A DNA stretch of 52,138 bases, from assembly GCA_034189035.1 (NCBI GenBank), contig JAXHVA010000020.1:1-52138 (forward strand), read 5' to 3'. The notes beneath the pieces were generated by a model that was given only the letters and a program-made list of their open reading frames with translations, was not told where the DNA came from and ran no database searches. Both the position numbers and the translations under genes were made by a program. This document shows, piece after piece, positions 28,243 through 37,421 of the stretch. This stretch comes from JAUXFK01 sp034189035 (lineage in GTDB: Bacteria; Desulfobacterota; UBA8473). Position 1 is the stretch's first letter; the number at the start of each line of letters is the position of its first letter.

Positions 28243-29109
28243 TTATTGTGCTTCAATATCTCTATGTCTAATATTGATGATATATTTCTCTTTATCCAGA
28301 GAATTAGCCAACTCATTAATAACCGATACAGATCGATGTTTTCCCCCTGTACAGCCAATTGCTATCGTTAAATAAGATTTCCCTTCTTTAACATAAAGAG
28401 GAAGTAAAAAAAGTATAAGATCGGAAAATTTTTTTATAAATTTCTTAGCTTCATCTCTTTTTAAAACGTAATCAGAGACTTGTTTGTTATTGCCCGTTAA
28501 GTTTTTTAATTCGTCTATAAAGTATGGATTTGGTAAAAATCTGACATCTATTATCAAGTCTGCGTCATACGGTAACCAATACCTGAATCCAAAAGAGACC
28601 AAATTTATGGTCATTTTTTTTAAAGAAGAGACCTGGCTAAAGTATTCAGTAATTGTATTTTTTAACTGATGAACATTATAATTAGATGTATCAATGATAC
28701 TATCTGATATATTCTTTAGATCCAGTAGTCTTTTTCTTTCTAATCGAATCCCTTCAATAACAGACTTGCCTTCTGCTAGGGGATGGGTCCTCCTAGTCTC
28801 ACTAAAGCGTCTAACCAATACCTCATCGGAGCACTCTAGGAATATTATCTCCATAAAATAGCCTTCCTTCTTTAATTCTTTAAATATTCGGGGATATTCC
28901 TTTAGAAAAATTTTTCCCCGAATATCCATTACTAAGGCTACTTTGGAGACCTCACTTGGAGATTGAACGAACAACTCCAAAAATTTGGGAAGCAAAATTA
29001 CAGGCAGGTTATCGACACAAAAAAAACCTATATCCTCTAACGCCTTTATTGATATACTCTTTCCTGAGCCTGAAAGGCCGCTTATTATAACAATCCTAAT
29101 ATTTTTCAT
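28243..29109 (-). CDS. rapZ: RNase adapter / nucleotide-binding protein RapZ
   Basis: A 288-residue P-loop protein: Walker A GLSGSGKS, Walker B-like VALVMDIRG, and the C-terminal IGCTGGKHRSV that forms the sugar-phosphate-sensing domain in RapZ. In enterics it presents GlmZ to RNase E in control of glucosamine-6-P synthesis; in other bacteria its role is less known. It sits in the classical rpoN-hpf-ptsN-rapZ run. A 239-base spacer with no gene follows before the EIIA gene. Confidence 0.93.
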   Translation of the reverse strand: MKNIRIVIISGLSGSGKSISIKALEDIGFFCVDNLPVILLPKFLELFVQSPSEVSKVALVMDIRGKIFLKEYPRIFKELKKEGYFMEIIFLECSDEVLVRRFSETRRTHPLAEGKSVIEGIRLERKRLLDLKNISDSIIDTSNYNVHQLKNTITEYFSQVSSLKKMTINLVSFGFRYWLPYDADLIIDVRFLPNPYFIDELKNLTGNNKQVSDYVLKRDEAKKFIKKFSDLILFLLPLYVKEGKSYLTIAIGCTGGKHRSVSVINELANSLDKEKYIINIRHRDIEAQ

Positions 29110-29141
29110 CGAATAACGATAGGTATCAGGTTAAAAAGATA

Positions 29142-29603
29142 CTAAAATTTCTCATCCCTTTCAATGATAGCCCTAAAGATATCTCCCCTTGATTTCGCTT
29201 CCATTAAGTGACTCCTGAAAGAATCATCTTTTAAAAGGCGTGAAATTCTGGCCAGAGCTGTCAAATGGATGCCTGCAGAATCTTCAGGTGCAACCAATAA
29301 GAAAAAAAGATGGGTCGGTTTCCCATCCATTGAATCAAAGTCAACCCCTTCTTTACTTCTTCCAAAAGAGGCCAGCAGTCTGTCAATATTTCTCAGTTTC
29401 CCATGAGGAATAGCTATGCCATCTCCGATACCTGTACTTCCTAACTTTTCTCTTTCTATAAGAATCTCTGTAAGTTCCTCTTTATTGATTTTTTTATTTT
29501 TCTTGACAATTACACTAACAAGTTCTTCTAATACTTCTTTCTTATTTTTTGAATTTAACTCAGAAATGAGTAAATCTCCATTTAAGACATCCGAAATCTT
29601 CAT
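29142..29603 (-). CDS. ptsN: PTS IIA-like nitrogen regulatory protein PtsN
   Basis: A 153-residue EIIA(Ntr). The phospho-accepting His lies in GDGIAIPHGKL, with LFFLLVAPEDSAGIHL and the C-terminal helical end. It relays phosphorylation state to potassium and nitrogen regulation. Its gene starts 26 bases after hpf and precedes rapZ. Confidence 0.93.
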   Translation of the reverse strand: MKISDVLNGDLLISELNSKNKKEVLEELVSVIVKKNKKINKEELTEILIEREKLGSTGIGDGIAIPHGKLRNIDRLLASFGRSKEGVDFDSMDGKPTHLFFLLVAPEDSAGIHLTALARISRLLKDDSFRSHLMEAKSRGDIFRAIIERDEKF

Positions 29604-29629
29604 CGGTTTCCTCTCTAGAAATGCATGAG

Positions 29630-30175
29630 TTAATAGTCAGGCTCAATCAGACCATAATTCCCATCCCTTCTTTTGTAGATCACATTTACTTTTCCTGATG
29701 AAGCATTGGTGAAGACCAAAAACTCATTACTCGACAATTCTAGCTGCATTGCAGCCTCTTCTATAAACATAGGTTTTATGGATAAATTCTTGCTCTTTAT
29801 AACTTTAGGCTCTTCTTCCCCCTCCAGACTCTCTGCGGTTAATATATTGATCCTTCCGGTTATATCCTTGAGTTTTGCATTGATATTCTTATGCTTCTTC
29901 AACCTTTCCTTGTATCTACGAAGCTGTCTCTCGATCTTATCTATAACGAGATCGATTGAAGAATACATGCTTTCAGTCTCCTCTTTTCCATTTATAACTA
30001 CTCTGCTGGTAACAAGACTTACTTCAGCGATATGCCGATGTTTCTCTACTGAGAGCACAACACTCGCTTCAATAGGCCTATCCATGTATTTATAAACTTT
30101 AGCTATCTTTTCCTCAGCGTACTCTCTAAGTCCTTCCGTAGGTTCCATGTGACGAAATGTCACTGTTGTCTGCAT
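29630..30175 (-). CDS. hpf: Ribosome hibernation-promoting factor, long form
   Basis: A 181-residue protein with the N-terminal sigma-54-modulation/HPF domain (TVTFRHMEPTEGLREYAEEK, beta-alpha-beta) and a C-terminal dimerisation domain (IKSKNLSIKPMFIEEAAMQL to RDGNYGLIEP). The long form alone drives 100S ribosome dimers in stationary phase. Length fits long HPF. RBS AGGAGG; lies 11 bases after rpoN. Confidence 0.93.
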   Translation of the reverse strand: MQTTVTFRHMEPTEGLREYAEEKIAKVYKYMDRPIEASVVLSVEKHRHIAEVSLVTSRVVINGKEETESMYSSIDLVIDKIERQLRRYKERLKKHKNINAKLKDITGRINILTAESLEGEEEPKVIKSKNLSIKPMFIEEAAMQLELSSNEFLVFTNASSGKVNVIYKRRDGNYGLIEPDY

Positions 30176-30186
30176 CTATCATCCTC

Positions 30187-31626
30187 CTAAAAAATCTTTT
30201 TCCTCTTAGATGAAGGGAGTATATTTAACATCTCCCTGTATTTAGTTACAGTTCTTCTTGCAATACTAATATTATGTTCTTCGAGGATCTCCATAATTTT
30301 TTTATCACTGTATGGCTTCTTTGCATTCTCGTTAAGAACAATCTGTTTAATCTTATCTTTTACGCTCTCAGAGGCGATGCTTTCCCCTATTGAACAGTTT
30401 ATACCACTGTTAAAAAAGTACTTTAATTCAAAAATACCCTGAGGGGTATGAACATATTTATGGGTAGTAACTCGGCTGACCGTCGATTCATGCATGCCTA
30501 TATCTCTTGCTATAATTTTAAGAGATAGAGGTTTTAGAGCTCCAGTGCCTTTTTCAAAAAAGTCATGTTGAAATTTGATAATACTCTCCATTACCTTATA
30601 TATCGTTCTTTGCCTCTGATGGACACTCTTTATCAACCATACTGCTGAACGAATCTTTCCCTGTATATATTCCTTTGTTACCTTTGAGGTAACGTCTTTC
30701 TGAGAAAGGGCATCACGGTAAAAAGAATTTATCTTTAGTTTGGGCATCCCATCTTCATTGAGTACGATAAAAAAATCATCTCCTACTTTGTAAACGTATA
30801 TATCCGGAGTGATATATTTAGGCTCTTCTTTAGATAAATAACTGCCAGGTTTGGGATCCAATTCAGAGATTAAAGAAGCGGCATTAAGGACCTCATCTAA
30901 AGAAACTCCCAATTTTTTAGCAATTATTTGAAAGTTCCTGTTCTCCAATTCATGGAGATGGTTGTTTAAAATTTCCTCAACAAAAGGATTATCTTTAATA
31001 AAATGTTTCGCCTGTATTAATAAGCACTCTTTAAGGTCTCTGGCCCCAATACCAATGGGATCGAATTCCTGGATTCTTCTCAGCACATCTGAAACCAGGG
31101 ATTCATCCATCCCACCCATTTCAGCGATATCGGCTAATGTAGTTCTAAGATAACCGTCTTCATCAATATTTCCGATAATCAAAGCGCCTATCAATTCTTC
31201 ATTCTTTGAAAAGTTAGAGAGTCGCAACTGCCACATTAGATGATCGGAAAGTGAGGCTTCCTTAGTCAACCTGTTTTCTAATGACAAGCCATCTTCTTTT
31301 TCAACAGTTCTGCTATACCCCTCTGAAATGTTACCCTCAATATAGCTATCCCAATTAGCACCTAAATCTATATCTTCCCTCTTATCTAGTTCCTGTTCGG
31401 ATGGATTGTCGTATTGATTATCCTTGACATTGTCAATCTCCAGGATATCTTCTCCTTCATGAAAATCCTGAGCCTCCTCTAAGACTGGATTTTCTATGAT
31501 CTCTCTTTGAATAAGATTTGTTAATTCTAATCTTGAAAGCTGCAGTAGTTTTATTGATTGCTGCAACTGTGGCGTCATGATCGTTTGTTGAGTTAGCTTT
31601 GGAACCTGCTTAATTTCAAGAGCCAT
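30187..31626 (-). CDS. rpoN: RNA polymerase sigma-54 factor
   Basis: A 479-residue sigma-54. The Gln-rich region I (QQTIMTPQLQQSIKLLQLSR) is followed by an acidic region II, the core-binding region and the C-terminal DNA-binding region with the RpoN box ARRTVTKYRE, which differs from the canonical ARRTVAKYRE at one position. It directs transcription from -24/-12 promoters with activator ATPases. Intact. Confidence 0.97.
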   Translation of the reverse strand: MALEIKQVPKLTQQTIMTPQLQQSIKLLQLSRLELTNLIQREIIENPVLEEAQDFHEGEDILEIDNVKDNQYDNPSEQELDKREDIDLGANWDSYIEGNISEGYSRTVEKEDGLSLENRLTKEASLSDHLMWQLRLSNFSKNEELIGALIIGNIDEDGYLRTTLADIAEMGGMDESLVSDVLRRIQEFDPIGIGARDLKECLLIQAKHFIKDNPFVEEILNNHLHELENRNFQIIAKKLGVSLDEVLNAASLISELDPKPGSYLSKEEPKYITPDIYVYKVGDDFFIVLNEDGMPKLKINSFYRDALSQKDVTSKVTKEYIQGKIRSAVWLIKSVHQRQRTIYKVMESIIKFQHDFFEKGTGALKPLSLKIIARDIGMHESTVSRVTTHKYVHTPQGIFELKYFFNSGINCSIGESIASESVKDKIKQIVLNENAKKPYSDKKIMEILEEHNISIARRTVTKYREMLNILPSSKRKKIF

Positions 31627-31646
31627 AATAAATCCAGATTAAATAT

Positions 31647-32369
31647 TTATAATTTGAAGTTTTCTCCTAAGTAAATCTCCCTAGCCTTTTTACTATTCGC
31701 AATCTGCTTAGAATCTCCAATCTCAATAATTGTGCCCTGGTCTATAATATACGCCTTATCACAAACACCTAATGTCTCTCGAACATTATGATCCGAAATA
31801 ATAACCCCAATTCCTTTCGACTTTAACTGCATAATAATGCCTTGAATATCGATTACCGCTATGGGATCTATTCCAGCAAATGGTTCATCCAGTAAAATAA
31901 AAGAGGGGGAAGTTACTAGAGATCTGGCAATCTCTACTCTTCTCCGTTCTCCGCCAGAAAGTGTGTATGCCTTATTCTTAGCAATATATTTTATATTTAA
32001 TTCGTCTAAAAGATTACGTAGCTTTTCCTTTCTTTCTCCTTTTGACAATTTTAATGTTTCTAAAATCGCTAAGATGTTCTGTTCTACTGTTAATTTGCGA
32101 AATATCGATGATTCTTGGGGAAGATAATTAATTCCTTTCCTTGCCCGTATATACATCGGTTGATCCGTAATATCATCATTATCCAAAAAAACCTTTCCAG
32201 TATCCGGCCGAATCAAACCGACCATCATATAAAAGATAGTTGTCTTACCTGCACCATTAGGTCCTAATAATCCAGTTACTTCTCCCTTATTAATCTCCAA
32301 ATCCACATTATCAACAACTCTTCTAGCGTCGTAGGTCTTTGTTATTCCCTTGGCCGATAGGGTTTTCAT
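31647..32369 (-). CDS. lptB: LPS export ABC transporter ATPase LptB
   Basis: A 240-residue ATPase with Walker A GPNGAGKTT, signature LSGGERRR, Walker B FILLDEPFAGIDP and H-loop SDHNVRET, exactly as in LptB. With LptFG it drives LPS from the inner membrane through LptC and LptA. It starts five bases after lptA and ends 20 bases before rpoN. Confidence 0.96.
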   Translation of the reverse strand: MKTLSAKGITKTYDARRVVDNVDLEINKGEVTGLLGPNGAGKTTIFYMMVGLIRPDTGKVFLDNDDITDQPMYIRARKGINYLPQESSIFRKLTVEQNILAILETLKLSKGERKEKLRNLLDELNIKYIAKNKAYTLSGGERRRVEIARSLVTSPSFILLDEPFAGIDPIAVIDIQGIIMQLKSKGIGVIISDHNVRETLGVCDKAYIIDQGTIIEIGDSKQIANSKKAREIYLGENFKL

Positions 32370-32374
32370 CCAAT

Positions 32375-32920
32375 CTATTTTTCTCTTCTTTTATTTTCTA
32401 TATTGATAGTTGCCTTCACTCTTGTATGCTCATCCGCTTCTACAATACCCCTGTCTTCACCTAAAAAAAGAATGATCCTTCCTCCATTGATTATATTATC
32501 ACCCTCTTTCACCTTGGGGTTCCCAGTGAGGATTATTTTTTCTTCAGAATTGAGAAAAATCGCTTTGTGCCCTGTGGCCTCTCTGTCCTTCATGGTTACC
32601 CTTACATTTCCTTTAGCAATTACCTCCCTTACATCCCTGTTGATTTCATCATATACTATAGAAATACTATCTGAATATATGGAGACATTACCCCTTTTAG
32701 CAATTACATTCCCACTAAATGTTACAGTATTTCTCTTATTATCCCCTTCAAGACGATCAGAATTAATAGTTATTGGCTGGCCTTCACCTTTTAACTCAAA
32801 CTTTCCATCCTTACACAATACATCAGGGGCATTAAATACCAAAAATACACTCATATAAAGAAAGGGTATTGTGATTAAGATAATTCTTCGTATTAAAACT
32901 TTCAACTCCATTTGAAACAA
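32375..32920 (-). CDS. lptA: LPS transport periplasmic protein LptA
   Basis: A 181-residue OstA-like protein. It has an N-terminal signal sequence (RRIILITIPFLYMSVFLVFN), then the LptA beta-jellyroll (ITINSDRLEGDNKRNTVTFS, GNVIAKRG, TGHKAIFL). LptA bridges the periplasm between LptC and LptD. Adjacent to lptB and after lptC. Confidence 0.92.
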   Translation of the reverse strand: MFQMELKVLIRRIILITIPFLYMSVFLVFNAPDVLCKDGKFELKGEGQPITINSDRLEGDNKRNTVTFSGNVIAKRGNVSIYSDSISIVYDEINRDVREVIAKGNVRVTMKDREATGHKAIFLNSEEKIILTGNPKVKEGDNIINGGRIILFLGEDRGIVEADEHTRVKATINIENKRREK

Positions 32921-33003
32921 CTCATATCATTTTAGAAGATGACCCTGACTCTTTACTTCGGAAAACATTTCGCCCTTTTTTATTATTCAAATAAAGAAGA
33001 GAA

Positions 33004-33567
33004 TCAATCTGCTTTCATGGCTTTAATTATTGTTGAAACGTTATTTAACACAAAAAACTTTTCTCTGTCAATATCAATGCAAATTCCTACGCCTTCTAGG
33101 CTCATTCCATAGCCATTAAAGAAAATTTTATCCGGTGAAGTTATTTTTCTTTTTTTTAAATCATACTTCAATGAGTTGGCCTCAAAATGATATAAAAGAC
33201 CTGAATTTAAAACCACATTTTTCCTTATTTCAACATCTCCAGTATTTGTTGCAATCTCCCCCTCATCTCCAACTAAGGTTACATGTTCACCGTTTTTAAA
33301 GAATATCTTTACTGAAACGTCCTTAAAGATTGCCAGCTCTTGATCCTTGAAGTACTGTCCAGAATTTGCTTTTAGCTCCCACTCTTTTTTACCGCAGTTC
33401 GTATTTACATAATGGACATTCTTTATAAGCAGATCTGCTTTGGTAGAAATCATGTCGGGGGGATCTTCCAAGTTCCCCTTTCTATTATAATTGATTAATG
33501 ATATCCATACAACAGTGAAAATAAGTAAAGCGACCAAGGAAACAAGAAATAATTTCGTTTTTTTCAT
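33004..33567 (-). CDS. lptC: LPS export inner-membrane protein LptC
   Basis: A 187-residue protein with a single N-terminal membrane anchor (LFLVSLVALLIFTVVWISLI) and a periplasmic OstA-like domain (LLIKNVHYVNT, KANSGQYFKDQELAIF, GDEGEIATNTGDVEIR). It passes LPS from LptBFG to LptA. It is spaced 83 bases from lptA in the same operon. Confidence 0.9.
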   Translation of the reverse strand: MKKTKLFLVSLVALLIFTVVWISLINYNRKGNLEDPPDMISTKADLLIKNVHYVNTNCGKKEWELKANSGQYFKDQELAIFKDVSVKIFFKNGEHVTLVGDEGEIATNTGDVEIRKNVVLNSGLLYHFEANSLKYDLKKRKITSPDKIFFNGYGMSLEGVGICIDIDREKFFVLNNVSTIIKAMKAD

Positions 33568-33695
33568 CCTTAATATATATCATTTTCGTTTGGAATCGAT
33601 TGATTGCAAGATAAACTGAGAACTGCTTCCTGCTCTCTTCTTTTTAAGATCCTTATTTATGGAGAGGCCCTGATACTGATACAAAGAAAGAAAAA

Positions 33696-34232
33696 TCACT
33701 TTTCCGTGTACTCTTTCCATTTGTCTTGAGCTTTCAATATCAACTCACATACCTCCCGTACTGCCCCGTTTCCTCCATTCTTTATGGTTATATAATCGGC
33801 TATACTCTTAATTTCTTTAGAACCATCTGCAACAGCCGCAGAAAAACCGACTCTTCGCATCAGGGGTATATCAAGAAGATCATCGGCAATATAACATACT
33901 TGCTCATCTGCCAATCCATTTTTATCTCGTACCAGATCATAAACCTTTACTTTATCATATGCCTTTTGATATAAAATAGAAATGCCTAGGTTCTTAGCTC
34001 GATATTCAACAGCTTTGGACTCCCTTCCTGTGATAATTCCTACTTCAATACCTGCTCGCATTAAAAGCCTAATGCCATGTCCATCTTTTACATTAAAGCA
34101 TTTTAACTCTCGACCACTATCATCATAAATAATCCTGCCATCTGTTAAAACACCATCTACATCCAATATCACTAGCCTTACAAGGCGTGCTTTATCAATT
34201 ATTCTCTCCTCTATCTTATCCTTATCCATCAT
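33696..34232 (-). CDS. kdsC: 3-deoxy-D-manno-octulosonate 8-phosphate phosphatase KdsC
   Basis: A 178-residue HAD phosphatase of the C0 (cap-less) class. It has the nucleophile motif ILDVDGVLTDG, the second-motif GIITGRES, and Mg-binding YIADDLLDIPLM. Removes phosphate from Kdo-8-P, the step after KdsA. Between kdsA and lptC. Confidence 0.94.
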   Translation of the reverse strand: MMDKDKIEERIIDKARLVRLVILDVDGVLTDGRIIYDDSGRELKCFNVKDGHGIRLLMRAGIEVGIITGRESKAVEYRAKNLGISILYQKAYDKVKVYDLVRDKNGLADEQVCYIADDLLDIPLMRRVGFSAAVADGSKEIKSIADYITIKNGGNGAVREVCELILKAQDKWKEYTEK

Positions 34233-34295
34233 TGTCGGTTTTGAATATTCCCTTCAATCTTTTTATTCATAAAGGCCCCAAACGTACTGCGATAT

Positions 34296-35147
34296 CTATC
34301 TAAAAACAGAATCTTTAACGATATCATTAATTTTTTTAATCTGTACCAATAAATCTGGTAAAGAATCTAAGCTTATCGAATTGGGCCCATCGCATAACGC
34401 TCGATCAGGGTCCTCATGGACCTCCATAAATATCGCATCTATCCCAACTGCAACAGCAGCCCTGGAGAGGTAAGGGACAAACTCTCTTTGTCCTCCAGAA
34501 ACTTTTCCTTTCCCTCCTGGCAATTGAACACTATGAGTTGCATCGAAGACCACTGGATATCCAAGAGTTTTCATAACAGGCAAAGAACGCATATCAGCAA
34601 CAAGACTATTATAGCCAAATGATGTCCCTCTTTCAGTGAGCAATATCTTATTATTATCCACTGAGTGAATCTTTTCAATAACATTTTTCATGTCCCAGGG
34701 GGCTAAAAACTGCCCTTTTTTGAGGTTTACTACCTTTTTTGTCCGTGCAATCTCAGTTATAAAATCCGTCTGCCTGCAAAGAAATGCAGGTACCTGGAGC
34801 ACATCTAAAACATTGGCTGCTCTTTCAATTTCTTCAAAACGATGGATATCGGATAAGACTGGGAGCCTGTACTTTACCCTTACCTCATCTAATATCCTCA
34901 ATCCTTCTACAAGACCAGGACCTCGATATGAATTGATTGAAGTCCTATTTGCTTTATCATAAGAAGACTTGAATATCAATGGTATGGATAGGGTAGAAGC
35001 AATCTTTTTTAGTTTCTCAGCTATACGTAATGTAATCTCATGCCCCTCAATTACACATGGCCCTGCAATAAAAACCAGAGGGTTAGCTCCACCGATTTTA
35101 ATTTCTGATCCTTCTATGGGAGTCGTCAAACGGATTATGTTAGTCAA
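34296..35147 (-). CDS. kdsA: 3-deoxy-8-phosphooctulonate synthase
   Basis: A 283-residue TIM-barrel enzyme condensing PEP with arabinose-5-phosphate to Kdo-8-P. Motifs: FIAGPCVIEG, FKSSYDKANRTS, GPGLVEGLRIL, FDATHSVQLPGG. It is followed by kdsC; the arabinose-5-P isomerase gene kdsD, often between them, is absent here. 65 bases after pyrG. Confidence 0.96.
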   Translation of the reverse strand: MTNIIRLTTPIEGSEIKIGGANPLVFIAGPCVIEGHEITLRIAEKLKKIASTLSIPLIFKSSYDKANRTSINSYRGPGLVEGLRILDEVRVKYRLPVLSDIHRFEEIERAANVLDVLQVPAFLCRQTDFITEIARTKKVVNLKKGQFLAPWDMKNVIEKIHSVDNNKILLTERGTSFGYNSLVADMRSLPVMKTLGYPVVFDATHSVQLPGGKGKVSGGQREFVPYLSRAAVAVGIDAIFMEVHEDPDRALCDGPNSISLDSLPDLLVQIKKINDIVKDSVFR

Positions 35148-35212
35148 TACTACCCTCTCCTATGATACTTGAGAAACACCTTTGTTTAAAACAAGGTCTC
35201 ACTGTTATTAGT

Positions 35213-36835
35213 TTAAAAAATAGACGCCTTAATAAAATCTCGAAATAATGGATGCGGATTCATGGGACGAGACTTAAACTCGGGATGAAACTGACATCCC
35301 AAAAACCATGGATGGGAATCGATCTCGATTATCTCAACAAGTTCTCCATTTGGAGAAGTACCACTGATCCTAAATCCTTTTTTGATCAAATCTTCTTTGT
35401 AAGTATTATTAAATTCATATCTATGTCTATGCCTTTCTGAGATCAGTTCTTTCCCATATGCTCTGTATGCAAAGCTATCTTTTATCAACTTGCAAGGACA
35501 TGCACCTAATCTCATTGTACCCCCCAAATCCGCATCTTCAGCTCTTCTTTGAAGCGTATTGTCCTTATAGTCTATCCACTCTTTTAAAAGATAGATCAAT
35601 GGAAAGGGAGTGTCTCTGTTGAACTCCATGCTATGGGCAGCTTTCAACCCACATATATTTCTTGCAAACTCAACTACAGCCAGCTGCATACCGAGACAGA
35701 TTCCAAGGAAAGGAATTCTATTCTCCCTAGCAAACCGAATTGCCTCGATCTTTCCTTCAATCCCTCGATCTCCGAACCCACCTGGCACTAAAACTCCACA
35801 GAGATGGGCCATTAGTTTTTCTGCTCCCTTATCTTCTATCTCTTCTGAATCTATATATCTCAGGTTAACCTTGCAATCATTTGAAATACCCCCATGAACA
35901 AGGGCCTCATTTAAACTCTTATATGAGTCTCTTAAACTTACATATTTCCCAACAATTCCAATCTCTGTCTGTAATTTTGGGGTTTTTATTTTTTTTATTA
36001 CTTTTTCCCATTCATCCAAAACAGGGATTCTAGTCCACATATTGAGCATTTCACTGATCTTCTCATCCAGGCCTTCTCTATGAAATACTATAGGAACTTC
36101 ATATATACTCTCTACATCCTTAGCTGTAATTACAGCATCTTTATCCACATTGCAAAAAAGTGCTATCTTAGATTTTATCTCAGGAGGAAGAAACTGGTCA
36201 GTTCGGCAAAGCAGGATGTCAGGTTGGATGCCAATCTCCTGTAACATCTTTACACTATGTTGTGTTGGTTTCGTCTTTAATTCACCAGCAGTTTGAATAA
36301 AAGGAACCAGTGTAAGGTGAACATAAAGAACATTATCCCTTCCTAGATCACTCTTAAATTGTCTTATCGCCTCTAAAAAAGGCTGGCTTTCAATATCTCC
36401 TACCGTACCTCCTATCTCAATAATCACCACGTCAACATCATTTGTAACCTTTAAAATATTCTCCTTTATTTCGTCTGTAATATGAGGGATTACCTGGATC
36501 GTCTTCCCTAAATAATCCCCCCGTCTTTCTTTTGAGATTACATTTTCATATATCTGCCCTGTTGTAAAATTGTTGTCTTTCGTCATTTTGGCCATGGTAT
36601 ACCTCTCATAATGGCCTAAGTCGAGATCCGTCTCAGCTCCGTCATCTGTAACAAATACCTCACCATGCTGAAAAGGGTTCATTGTACCTGGATCGACATT
36701 TATGTAAGGATCGAGTTTTTGTATGGTGACTTTTAATCCCCTGCATTCTAATAGAGCACCTATTGAAGCTGATGCCAAACCCTTACCTAAAGATGAAAGC
36801 ACCCCACCTGTAACAAAGATCAGTTTCGTCTTCAT
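35213..36835 (-). CDS. pyrG: CTP synthase
   Basis: A 540-residue enzyme making CTP from UTP and glutamine. The N-terminal synthetase part has FVTGGVLSSLGKGLASASIG and KLDPYINVDPGTMNPF. The C-terminal class I glutaminase has the nucleophile Cys in FLGICLGMQ and the His-Glu pair in CQFHPEFKSRP. Full length. Its ATG follows directly on the stop of the Rho_N-like gene. Confidence 0.98.
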   Translation of the reverse strand: MKTKLIFVTGGVLSSLGKGLASASIGALLECRGLKVTIQKLDPYINVDPGTMNPFQHGEVFVTDDGAETDLDLGHYERYTMAKMTKDNNFTTGQIYENVISKERRGDYLGKTIQVIPHITDEIKENILKVTNDVDVVIIEIGGTVGDIESQPFLEAIRQFKSDLGRDNVLYVHLTLVPFIQTAGELKTKPTQHSVKMLQEIGIQPDILLCRTDQFLPPEIKSKIALFCNVDKDAVITAKDVESIYEVPIVFHREGLDEKISEMLNMWTRIPVLDEWEKVIKKIKTPKLQTEIGIVGKYVSLRDSYKSLNEALVHGGISNDCKVNLRYIDSEEIEDKGAEKLMAHLCGVLVPGGFGDRGIEGKIEAIRFARENRIPFLGICLGMQLAVVEFARNICGLKAAHSMEFNRDTPFPLIYLLKEWIDYKDNTLQRRAEDADLGGTMRLGACPCKLIKDSFAYRAYGKELISERHRHRYEFNNTYKEDLIKKGFRISGTSPNGELVEIIEIDSHPWFLGCQFHPEFKSRPMNPHPLFRDFIKASIF

Positions 36836-37168
36836 CTAAGAACTCCTGCCTGCCAATTTCCCTAGTCTTCTGCTCGTTCGCTTTAATTCTTTTATCTTAT
36901 TTCGAATGCTCTTTAATTCTTTTTTCTGCCTATTCGCAATATATTCGTCTCTTTTGGCCATTAGGATTCTTATTTCTTTTTTTGTATTTTTCAGGCTTTT
37001 AGATTCTTTTATTGGCTTTATTTCTCCCGTATTCGATTGACCTGAAGCCTCAAGGATTGCCTCAATCAACTCAGCTTTCTTCATAGCATGAACACCGGCG
37101 ATTTGTGGATATTCCTTTGCCTTTTCCCTTAATCTAGTTACTGTCATGTCTTCCAAGTTTTTCTCCAT
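36836..37168 (-). CDS. Small Rho_N-domain protein
   Basis: A 110-residue basic protein. Residues 1-45 (EDMTVTRLREKAKEYPQIAG, MKKAELIEAILEASG) match the Rho termination factor N-terminal (Rho_N/SAP-like) fold, which binds nucleic acid. The rest is a Lys/Arg-rich helix (KKELKSIRNKIKELKRTSRR). The stop touches the pyrG start, suggesting coupling. The role is unknown; it may bind RNA or DNA. Confidence 0.8.
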   Translation of the reverse strand: MEKNLEDMTVTRLREKAKEYPQIAGVHAMKKAELIEAILEASGQSNTGEIKPIKESKSLKNTKKEIRILMAKRDEYIANRQKKELKSIRNKIKELKRTSRRLGKLAGRSS

Positions 37169-37352
37169 ATCCCTCCCCCTTTCGAAGTCTATAACTAGTA
37201 AAATATATATATCATACCAAAATCTTTACCGCAATTTAAATTTTGAAACAATGCTCTTTGATATTCAAAGATAATTGTTTGAGCCCCATTTGATAAAGGA
37301 AAAAGATAGACATATGCTGCTCTTTCTTCTATACTATTAAAGATCATTATCC

Positions 37353-37400
37353 AGTGTCCATCCAAAAATGAGCAAAATTTCTCATTTCTGGGTAGATACT
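37353..37400. repeat. Hairpin with GTGTCCATCC arms
   Basis: The 20-base arm at 37353-37372 (AGTGTCCATCCAAAAATGAG) and the inverse arm at 37381-37400 pair at 16 of 20 positions, separated by 8 bases. The motif GTGTCCAT-CAGAAATGG also appears at 22619. It lies in the 253-base divergent spacer between the Rho_N-like gene and the sugar isomerase-like gene. Confidence 0.6.
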
Positions 37401-37421
37401 ATCTAAGGAGAATTTAGAGAT

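Noticed and set aside
35160..35210. Possible terminator hairpin between kdsA and pyrG
   Set aside because: The stem (ACCTTTGTT / AACAAGGT) is short, imperfect and AT-rich, and the genes are probably co-transcribed.
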